36,967 nt of DNA. Source: Mariniblastus sp. Lineage in GTDB: Bacteria; Planctomycetota; Planctomycetia; Pirellulales; Pirellulaceae. The stretch is from assembly GCA_022447605.1 (NCBI GenBank), contig JAKVBG010000040.1:1-36967 (forward strand), in the 5' to 3' direction. Shown piece by piece: positions 17,539-24,768 of this stretch (the stretch's first letter is position 1; every line of letters begins with the position of its first letter). Position numbers and translations under genes: made by a program. The notes beneath the pieces are model-generated. The model had not been told where the DNA came from, did no database searches, and was given only the letters and a program-made list of their open reading frames with translations.

Positions 17539-17784
17539 CTAACCCCCACTGACCGGCGGAATGAACCCGACTTCGGCCCCGTGGTAAAGCTGTTTTTCAT
17601 CATTCACGTATTCCTGGTCCACAGAAAACACCGATTTTTCAACCAGCTCCAGGAGTGCCGGATTCTGCTCCACCAACATCTGTTTCAAGTCGCCCACGGT
17701 TGATTCGTCATCCAGCGAAAATTCCATTTTTTCGGTTCCTATCACATCCTTGACGGCGGCAAAAAATGATACGTTCACAATCAT
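17539..17784 (-). CDS. moaD: Molybdopterin synthase sulfur-carrier subunit MoaD
   Basis: An 81-residue ubiquitin-like protein whose C-terminal Gly-Gly (PPVSGG) becomes a thiocarboxylate and delivers sulfur to MoaE. The beta-grasp pattern is clear: N-terminal strand IVNVSFFAAVKDVIG, the middle TVGDLKQML helix and the strand VGFIPPVSGG. Its ATG overlaps the stop of the preceding FAD/Fe-S gene as ATGA, so it is translated together with that gene. No adenylyltransferase (MoeB/ThiF) gene is present here to activate it. Confidence 0.95.
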   Translation of the reverse strand: MIVNVSFFAAVKDVIGTEKMEFSLDDESTVGDLKQMLVEQNPALLELVEKSVFSVDQEYVNDEKQLYHGAEVGFIPPVSGG

Positions 17785-20744
17785 GTAATGACCAGCTCCT
17801 CACTTTGGCGATTGAATAAATCTTCCAGTTCCGGCATCAGGCCGTAGGCCATCGCCAAGATCTTGATCGGGTGAATCGTCGGCTTGGTCGTCCCTTGCTC
17901 CATCTGCATTTTGCAGGTACTGCATTCGGTCGACCCAGCTTGTATCGTAGGGCTGCGAATGGCATTGATCAACGACAAACCCATTTTTAGCGATCGCAAA
18001 TAATTTTTTCGCTTGAGACCCCACGTGCCCGCCATGCCGGAACACCCCTTTTCCATCCATTCAACCTGCAAGCCGGGAACCAGTCGCAACAGGCGGACCG
18101 CGGGCGCGTTCGGCCCCAGCGCTCTCTGGTGACAGGGTAGATGATAACCAATCGAGGCATTGACCGGTTTGAAATCCAATTCCAGGTCACCTTGCTGATG
18201 CAACTGCCACAGGTAGCTACAGGCATCCGTCGTATTTTCCGCCACCAATCGAACGTCTTCATCCTCGACGATAGACCGGTACTCGTGACTGATGGCCAGG
18301 GCCGCTGACGGTTCGGTCACCACGACCTGGTAGCCCAGTCTGACCCATTCGGCCAACAACTCGACATTCTTGCTGGCCAAACGCTGGGCCCGCGAAATGG
18401 CCCCGTCCGAAATCAACGACATGCCGGATATCTGCTGCTTCGGAGGAACAAGAACTTCGATACCGTTATGTTTCAGCACATTCACGAACGCCCGCCCCAA
18501 CTCGGTATCGTTCCAGTTCGCGTAGGCATCGACAAAATAGACAACCTTCCGTTCCTGCTGGCGCGACGGACGCGTCAAGTTGTTCCGGGAAGCCCAGCGG
18601 GCAAAATTACGGTGGTCAAACGAGGGTAACTTGCGGGTGCTGGCAATCCCGAAAAAACGGTCGAGGGCGGCGCGGAAAAACGTATTCCGAATCAAGATGT
18701 TTACCAGTCTTGGCATTCGACCAGCGATTCCGTAGAGCCAATCCAGGCGGGTCAACATCCAATCGGACAACTTCAGACCATTGGTGGCAAAATACTGCGC
18801 CTTGGCTTCAACCATCAATTTCGGGATATCGACCCCCGCCGGACATTCCAGCCGACACTGATGACAGTTGACACAGAGATCTGCGATCGTCTTGGCATCT
18901 TCCTGGGTCAACGATTCCGGCGGCAATTGGCCCGTCATCACGGACCTCATCAAATTCGCCTTAGCTCGCGGTGAGGCCTCTTCGCGCGGGGCAAGCCGGA
19001 AGACAGGGCACATCCGTTCTTCTCGGTAACTGGTTCGACAGCGACCACAGCCGTTGCAATTTCGAGCCGCCAGGGCAATATCGGCTTCGCCCCACTGCAA
19101 CATCGGTTGCAGTACCGGCAGTGCCGCCACGGGTTCATCCGCGGAAACCGCGTCCCGCGTTACCGTCACGCGCCGAAGGTGGTCTGTCAAACCGACACTT
19201 CCTTCATCGACAATCTTGCCCGGGTTGAGGATGTTCTGAGGATCAAAGACCTGCTTGACTTCCTTGAACAGTTCATAAACGGGTCCATATTGTTGTCGCA
19301 GGGCCCATGTCCGACTCAAACCGTCACCGTGCGCACCACTGATCGCTCCGCCCAGGTTGATGACATTATCAAACAGCGAGTCGGCCAGCCGACGCATTTT
19401 TTCCTGACTGACCGGGTCCGACAGATCAAGGAAAGGGCGTACGTGAACAAGGCCTTGCGGCGCATGGGCAAAAATGGAGGCCGTGATCTCGTTTTCATTC
19501 AATACACGATGAATCAAATTGAGGAACTCGGGCAACATGGCCGGGTCGACCGCCATATCCTCCACGAAGGGCAGGGCACGTTCGTTCCCCTTCAGTCGAT
19601 AAAGCGTGGGGATCACACGGCGAGTCAGGCGCCAGAACAGGTTGCGGTCATCAGTCTGGGTCGTGATTCGAACCTCAAATGCCAATTTCCGTTTGCGCTG
19701 GATCCGCTGTACCAGCGATCTGAGGTTATCCATCAAGCGGGCATGGTCGTTCGCCTCGAACTCGACCAGCAACATCGCTTCGGCCTCCGTCGGGATCAAG
19801 CGAACATATTTCTCATTGGTTTCCGTGGCCAATGTAAGCAGGCGGCGATCCATCAGGTCACAGGCAGCAACCCCCATGGTTGAAATCTCGACCGCCGCCT
19901 TGGCTGCATCCTCCAAACGGTGAAAGAACAACAAGGCCACCCCCCGATGACGCGGCTGCGGGTCTGTCCGCAGGACTGCCTCGGTAATGATGGCCAAACT
20001 GCCTTCGCTGCCGGTCAGCAACCTCGTCAGGTCCACACCGTTTTCCTGGGACAGATCAAACAGGTTATAACCCGCCTGGTTGACACGGGTATTCGGTCGC
20101 GCCTGTTGGATGGCATCGGCATGCCGCTCCAATATTTTACCGATCCGGTTTTCCAGACGGATTGCTTCCGGGTCCTGATCGGCAACCGTGGTGGACGCGC
20201 GGTTCGCGTGGAAAACGACTTCCTGTCCCGTCGCCATCACGACCCTCAGACGCTCCACTTTGTCCCGAGGCGTTCCGGACGTCAGCCAGTGGCTCCCGCT
20301 GCTGTTCATCGCCAGCACGCCGCCCATTGTGGAAATTCTGCGACTGGATGGATCGGGGCCGAATTTGCGATTGTGGCCCTGCAACTCCTGATTCAACTCG
20401 GCCAGGACAACACCGGGCTCAACGGTCACCGTCTCCCGGTCCGCCGAAACGATCCGTCGCATCGCGTAGGAAAAGTCGAGGATAATGGCCTGCCCAATGG
20501 CACTTCCCACCACGTTCGAACCCGACCCTCTCGGCACGATAGGGATCTGGTTTTCCCTCGCGTAATTGACACAGGCCACCACGTCCTGACGGTTGAAGGG
20601 CCTCACCACGGCCAGGGGCTGAATCTCGTAAATACTGGCATCACTCGAATAAAGACGCAGGAATGCATCATCACAGCGGATTTCACCATCCAGCTGCCCT
20701 TTCAGGTCTTCTTCGATACGGGAACGCTCCAAATCCATCACCAT
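17781..20744 (-). CDS. FAD-linked oxidase / Fe-S dehydrogenase fusion (YdiJ / GlcD-GlcF type)
   Basis: A 987-residue protein joining two enzymes that are separate in glycolate oxidase. The N-terminal half is a PCMH-type FAD-binding domain (RGSGSNVVGSAIGQAII, about 55-220) plus the FAD-oxidase C-terminal domain. The second half has two 4Fe-4S motifs, CNGCGRCRT...CP (about 555-575) and CVNCHQCRLECP (about 617-630), then cysteine-rich repeats (YHLPCHQ near 868, KGCSGMAG near 898, ECSTCKMQ near 940). Length and order match E. coli YdiJ, a D-2-hydroxyacid dehydrogenase passing electrons to the respiratory chain. D-2-hydroxyglutarate or D-lactate are the likely substrates. It heads the molybdopterin operon; ATG codons at 20744 and 20738 are both possible. 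It has no molybdenum motif, so the link may be only co-regulation. Confidence 0.93.
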   Translation of the reverse strand: MVMDLERSRIEEDLKGQLDGEIRCDDAFLRLYSSDASIYEIQPLAVVRPFNRQDVVACVNYARENQIPIVPRGSGSNVVGSAIGQAIILDFSYAMRRIVSADRETVTVEPGVVLAELNQELQGHNRKFGPDPSSRRISTMGGVLAMNSSGSHWLTSGTPRDKVERLRVVMATGQEVVFHANRASTTVADQDPEAIRLENRIGKILERHADAIQQARPNTRVNQAGYNLFDLSQENGVDLTRLLTGSEGSLAIITEAVLRTDPQPRHRGVALLFFHRLEDAAKAAVEISTMGVAACDLMDRRLLTLATETNEKYVRLIPTEAEAMLLVEFEANDHARLMDNLRSLVQRIQRKRKLAFEVRITTQTDDRNLFWRLTRRVIPTLYRLKGNERALPFVEDMAVDPAMLPEFLNLIHRVLNENEITASIFAHAPQGLVHVRPFLDLSDPVSQEKMRRLADSLFDNVINLGGAISGAHGDGLSRTWALRQQYGPVYELFKEVKQVFDPQNILNPGKIVDEGSVGLTDHLRRVTVTRDAVSADEPVAALPVLQPMLQWGEADIALAARNCNGCGRCRTSYREERMCPVFRLAPREEASPRAKANLMRSVMTGQLPPESLTQEDAKTIADLCVNCHQCRLECPAGVDIPKLMVEAKAQYFATNGLKLSDWMLTRLDWLYGIAGRMPRLVNILIRNTFFRAALDRFFGIASTRKLPSFDHRNFARWASRNNLTRPSRQQERKVVYFVDAYANWNDTELGRAFVNVLKHNGIEVLVPPKQQISGMSLISDGAISRAQRLASKNVELLAEWVRLGYQVVVTEPSAALAISHEYRSIVEDEDVRLVAENTTDACSYLWQLHQQGDLELDFKPVNASIGYHLPCHQRALGPNAPAVRLLRLVPGLQVEWMEKGCSGMAGTWGLKRKNYLRSLKMGLSLINAIRSPTIQAGSTECSTCKMQMEQGTTKPTIHPIKILAMAYGLMPELEDLFNRQSEELVIT

Positions 20745-20747
20745 AGG

Positions 20748-20797
20748 TTAACTTGATGGGTAGTTTTGTCCTATCGCAGAAAGCATAAAATCAAGTT
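20748..20797. promoter_or_regulatory. Inverted repeat in the divergent promoter region between sixA-like gene and molybdopterin operon
   Basis: AACTTGAT (20750-20757) and its exact complement ATCAAGTT (20790-20797) lie 32 bp apart in a 92-bp AT-rich gap that serves both directions. Nearby, TGTCAA (20815-20820) reads TTGACA on the minus strand, a perfect -35 hexamer, but no clear -10 follows at 17 bp. The repeat may be an operator. Confidence 0.35.
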
Positions 20798-20836
20798 GGT
20801 TAAGTTTGTTTATTTGTCAAAAACAGGGGTATTACG

Positions 20837-21343
20837 TTGTCGAAACACCTGTTCGTGATGCGTCATGCCAAGTCATCCTGGAACCATCCCGGCCTCTCCG
20901 ACCATGATCGCCCACTCAACAAGCGAGGCCTGAGGGACGCGCCCAGGATGGCCGAATTCATGAACTGGCAAAAACTGTCTCCGTCACTGATTCTCAGCTC
21001 ATCCGCTAAGCGTGCCCAGACGACGGCCGAGTTGTTTCAATCTCATTTAAGCCAACCTCCTCAATGGGAAGTGATTGAAGATTTTTACCTCGCCCCCCCT
21101 GACATTTACCTGGAGCAGGTCAGCATGATTCCGGACGAATTCAGCCAGGTCATGTTGATTGGCCACAATCCGGGGATGGAAACGCTGGTCCAACAACTGG
21201 CCGGAGAATACCATCCGATGCCGACCGCGGCCATCGCCGCGTTCCAGAGTGAAGCCGATGACTGGTCCTCCCTCCCAAGCAACCGCGCGCACCTGAATTT
21301 TCTCGGTGTCTGGCGGCCCAAAGAGATCGACTTCCCATCATGA
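20837..21343 (+). CDS. sixA: SixA-type histidine phosphatase
   Basis: A 168-residue protein of the histidine phosphatase superfamily. The RHG-type motif is R9-H10-A-K in MRHAKSSW, the typical SixA variant. R59 (SSAKRAQTTAE) and the second histidine H110 (LIGHNPGME) complete the phosphate pocket. In E. coli SixA dephosphorylates phosphohistidine in phosphorelay or PTS proteins; the partner here is unknown. Initiation is probably at TTG 20837, supported by AGGGG about 8 nt upstream and by the family start. It is divergent from the molybdopterin operon across 92 bp and converges on the zinc-ribbon gene 34 bp beyond its stop. Confidence 0.9.
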   Translation: MSKHLFVMRHAKSSWNHPGLSDHDRPLNKRGLRDAPRMAEFMNWQKLSPSLILSSSAKRAQTTAELFQSHLSQPPQWEVIEDFYLAPPDIYLEQVSMIPDEFSQVMLIGHNPGMETLVQQLAGEYHPMPTAAIAAFQSEADDWSSLPSNRAHLNFLGVWRPKEIDFPS

Positions 21344-21377
21344 AGCAAACTCGCAATTGAATCGCCCGGGACCAACC

Positions 21378-24300
21378 TTATTGCCGCACACTGAACGAAT
21401 CGAAAATCCGTTGAACGTAAGCAGGATGGCTATCATGATTCCTGCCCATCCAACGAACCTCGTACTGGACACCGTCGGAGACAATCAATCGCTGCGCCTT
21501 GGGCAATCCCTGTGCAAAGTAAAACCGTTGACGGTCAAATTCAGAACTGGAACTACCCTTTTCATCGCGAACAAGGTTTCCACACAGGTAACCAGAAGCC
21601 GTGTTCCAGTCATTCAGGACCTGCTCGGTAGGCTGATGGTTACGTCGCTGAACAACAATCACGTCACCGTTGAGCACGGTATACTTCAGGCCGGTCACCA
21701 TGCGGTATTCCTCCTGCTCCCGATCCACCGGTCCGTCTAGTTGAATTTCCCAAATATCGGGATGCAACTCGGGTAGTGTGATATCGAATACGCGAGCATC
21801 TTCGCGAAAGGGAACCAGCTTCGTAATTTTGGGGGGATCCCCTCTCATTTTGCGGTGCCCCTCCAAGGCGTAATTGGCCATGCCCGAATCACGCGCATAC
21901 GACTCGAGGTCAGAATAATCCTGCTCCACCACACGGATTTCCCGCGTGACACCCAGCGCCCTGGATGCCATTTCTCGCAGTTCGGCTGAAACCTCCGCAT
22001 TGTCTGCGATTCCCTTGACCGTCAAATTGAATTCGATCACCAATTGAGGAGCCTTCCCGCACACCGTCAGGCAGTCCTTCAACACCTGATCGTCCCCCAC
22101 GGCAAACAGGTGTCTCAACATATTCGACAACTGGGCCCAGCTTTCATCCGAAAGCTCCACGGCGTCCATCTGCTGCATGTTTTCGGCAATCAGCGCGAGG
22201 GACTGGCTGGTCGGAATCCTGGTATAAACCTCGATTTGTCGCGCTTCCTCGAAGTGAACCGCGTTCATGTAATCCTTGACCTGCACCAGAATGGAGCCCT
22301 CGACCCAGCCGCTGACCATTTGCAGCAACCGGTAGAGGTTGGTTTTCTCTTCCCCGCTGTATTTCATGTTCTTGGCAGGTCCGACATCCATGTTGATAAA
22401 AAACTGCGGTATCAGCTGACAGACGTCGTGTCTCGTCAGGTCGTTGACCTCACCCAATTCAGGCTGGACACGATTGGAGGCCTCCGAGAATATCCCTCGC
22501 TGGGTCGCCGATGCAGCCACCAGGTCCTGCCACGCCTCAAGCGAAGTGCGATTGGCCGGCCGCAACCAATCGAGGCGGACCAACGTCAAGGGAAAACTGG
22601 CGAGCGGGATTCGATTGACGATCTTCAACCGCGACTCTTGATCAACCGTGGCGGTCCGGTCCGTTGTTTCCAACACAAATTTGGCGGGCCCCGGAAAACC
22701 AAGCGGCAATTCAAACTGGTCCGCTTCCAGCAACGCCCTTTTCGCCTTGGCCACATCGGGGACAAAATATTCAAATTCACTCTCCAACTGGCAATCGTCC
22801 CCGTCGAAATGACAGGAAACGGCAAAATGCTGAGTCGATTCAAAATAATCCGCTTTCTCTGGGTCCGACGGCAAGACCAACATCGGCGACTGGGTTTTCT
22901 TGTCGGCGACAATGGACCGCAGGTCATCAAGGGTCGCCAGAATCAACGTGTTCTCCCTGGCTCGGTACAAACCGATCTCGGGTGAAACCAGCAGAAAGGA
23001 ACGTCCTTCGAAATCGCCGACAGGATGGTCACCAAACCGACTCATATCGACCGGCTCAAGAGTTCTCAAAACCATCACAAAGGGGCGTTTTTGCCACAAG
23101 GTCCTAGCCTCGTTCTCGTACGCCAGCGTCACAAAATCAATATCGCTCAACCGCAAATGACACTGATCTTCGAGCAACTGGATCGCCTCCATGAAGGCCG
23201 GCGCTTTGGAAATCTCCTGGAAATAACCAGAGGCCAGCAGGCGGGACATGCGGTAATGCACCAGGTGTCGCATCGAAGGAGGAATGTAGCCCAGCCCGAC
23301 TCCTTGAGCCCAATCGCTCATTTCCGTCCGGTAAGCCTGGCTATGCGATCGGGTCAAAATATCGACCACCAGTTCATTCATTTCCGTGCGCAGTTCCGAT
23401 TCGCCCATCGTTTCAATTTGCTTCATCAATTCGGGCACCGCGCCTACGGCGTTAGCCTGCAGCCGTTTCAGGCAATACAGGGATATATCCCCAATCGTCT
23501 TGACGTCCAACTCGGGATTCTGGGGGATGTATGGCCTGCGATCATGCAGGGAATCGGCGATCTCAACCACCACGGGCTGCGCATCGACGCCCAGGTTGGC
23601 CAGGTACTCGATGGCAAATCCCTTGATCTCCGCAGAGTGACGGCGTGCCATCGTATGCAAGGCGCCCGGGACCCGCTCGTGGTGGGCTGCTAAAAGCTGA
23701 TTTGCCAAGTCGAGACGGAGCTTGGTCGTTCCAACACGCGTCCGGTCGGTCGCGATCGCTTCGAGGATGACCAACAACGACTCGTCGATATTCACGCCAA
23801 AATTGGCGAGTCCAATAGAACTGTAGAAACGAACCGAAAAATCGGGGCTGTCCTGCAACCGCCTGTATTGCTGGATAAAGGTCGGGCTGCCAAAGGCGCG
23901 GACGACTTTCTCCATCCGACTCCCATTCACGTCCACCTTGACCAGCGAACGCAACAGGTAGTTCGGGTTGTTGGTAAACCAGGTCGGATCAAAATCCTCG
24001 ATTTCCCCCAGGCTCGGTTCTTGCCCGTACCGCTCATTGGCAGGCAAGATTCTTGGCAATGCATCCGGATCACCCGACTCGGAGCCGGCGGTCTTCCCTG
24101 CCGTTTCGGAACCCGCAGGTGAATCCACGTCAGCTTCGCCACCCGAGGCGGTTGATAACCCGGCACCCTGTGGGGAACCGGGCGCTGCTACGGCATCACC
24201 TGTCAATGTTGTTGAGGCGGGGCCGACGGAAGGACTGGCCTCTGCCTCGCTACCCGAATCGCCCTGGATCCCTTCCATATCGAGCTGGGCCTGCCTCAGC

Positions 24301-24623
24301 ACCCCGAATTGAGATTCCATAATCATTAAGGCAACGGCCAGAAGTCCGCCGACGAACAGGACGACGGAGAGGATCTTCAAACCCTTGTAGACGCCCACAT
24401 CGGCCGGACCAGTCTCTTTCTGGAACGAAGATCGTTGCGTGCTCAAGGCGCGTGTCACCACAGGTTTTTCCAGCGGCTGGACAGGCGGAGCCGTCGGCAC
24501 CAGGGAACCCGCTGACTCCAAGGTGCGAATCTTCGTTTTGCACTTCAAACAACGAAATCGCCGGCCCAGATGCCGATCAGGGATCTCGTATTTTTTGCCA
24601 CACGTCGGGCATTCGATGTTCAT
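21378..24623 (-). CDS. Large membrane-anchored zinc-ribbon protein of unknown function
   Basis: A 1081-residue protein. It opens with a zinc ribbon, C5/C8 and C25/C28 (IECPTCGKKYEIP ... FRCLKCKTKI), of the MJ0042 type common in planctomycetes. One transmembrane helix follows at about 75-97 (VVLFVGGLLAVALMIM), then a disordered Ser/Gly/Ala/Glu-rich linker (about 105-180). The rest is a large extracytoplasmic region: alpha-helical HEAT-like repeats (about 200-370) and further mixed alpha/beta sequence to the end, which I cannot assign. The ATG at 24623 places the ribbon at the N-terminus; GTG 24635 is an alternative. It lies 130 bp after the BatA-like vWA gene on the same strand, behind a probable promoter, so it is the last gene of the MoxR block or a separate unit. 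Confidence 0.85.
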   Translation of the reverse strand: MNIECPTCGKKYEIPDRHLGRRFRCLKCKTKIRTLESAGSLVPTAPPVQPLEKPVVTRALSTQRSSFQKETGPADVGVYKGLKILSVVLFVGGLLAVALMIMESQFGVLRQAQLDMEGIQGDSGSEAEASPSVGPASTTLTGDAVAAPGSPQGAGLSTASGGEADVDSPAGSETAGKTAGSESGDPDALPRILPANERYGQEPSLGEIEDFDPTWFTNNPNYLLRSLVKVDVNGSRMEKVVRAFGSPTFIQQYRRLQDSPDFSVRFYSSIGLANFGVNIDESLLVILEAIATDRTRVGTTKLRLDLANQLLAAHHERVPGALHTMARRHSAEIKGFAIEYLANLGVDAQPVVVEIADSLHDRRPYIPQNPELDVKTIGDISLYCLKRLQANAVGAVPELMKQIETMGESELRTEMNELVVDILTRSHSQAYRTEMSDWAQGVGLGYIPPSMRHLVHYRMSRLLASGYFQEISKAPAFMEAIQLLEDQCHLRLSDIDFVTLAYENEARTLWQKRPFVMVLRTLEPVDMSRFGDHPVGDFEGRSFLLVSPEIGLYRARENTLILATLDDLRSIVADKKTQSPMLVLPSDPEKADYFESTQHFAVSCHFDGDDCQLESEFEYFVPDVAKAKRALLEADQFELPLGFPGPAKFVLETTDRTATVDQESRLKIVNRIPLASFPLTLVRLDWLRPANRTSLEAWQDLVAASATQRGIFSEASNRVQPELGEVNDLTRHDVCQLIPQFFINMDVGPAKNMKYSGEEKTNLYRLLQMVSGWVEGSILVQVKDYMNAVHFEEARQIEVYTRIPTSQSLALIAENMQQMDAVELSDESWAQLSNMLRHLFAVGDDQVLKDCLTVCGKAPQLVIEFNLTVKGIADNAEVSAELREMASRALGVTREIRVVEQDYSDLESYARDSGMANYALEGHRKMRGDPPKITKLVPFREDARVFDITLPELHPDIWEIQLDGPVDREQEEYRMVTGLKYTVLNGDVIVVQRRNHQPTEQVLNDWNTASGYLCGNLVRDEKGSSSSEFDRQRFYFAQGLPKAQRLIVSDGVQYEVRWMGRNHDSHPAYVQRIFDSFSVRQ

Positions 24624-24674
24624 AACCAAGGGCACTCCATGTTGACCCGCCAGTCGCCTGGCCCGTTCGTTCAG

Positions 24675-24694
24675 CGCCAGGCTTGAACCTGGCG
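24675..24694 (-). other. Hairpin in the leader of the zinc-ribbon gene
   Basis: CGCCAGG (24675-24681) and CCTGGCG (24688-24694) are 7-bp arms with a 6-nt loop. They lie between the candidate promoter and the start codon of the zinc-ribbon gene. On the minus strand no T-run follows, which argues against an intrinsic terminator for the preceding genes. Confidence 0.4.
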
Positions 24695-24727
24695 GCCAAC
24701 CGTCTAGCGGGGTCCGTGTTCGATTCT

Positions 24728-24733
24728 ATTATA
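24728..24733 (-). promoter_or_regulatory. Candidate -10 element for the zinc-ribbon gene
   Basis: The minus strand reads TATAAT exactly here, about 105 bp before the ATG at 24623. The best -35 match, TCGACA, lies only 14 bp upstream, which is too close for a standard promoter. The element lies just past the stop of the BatA-like gene. Confidence 0.35.
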
Positions 24734-24768
24734 TGAATGCGCGGTACTGTCGATCATATGAATACGCG
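24728..24768. repeat. Imperfect 16-bp direct repeat, 25-bp period
   Basis: Copies at 24728-24743 and 24753-24768 match at 14 of 16 bases (ATYATATGAATRCGCG). The second copy contains the last codons and TGA stop (24754-24756) of the BatA-like gene. The first copy contains the candidate TATAAT of the next gene. Confidence 0.6.
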
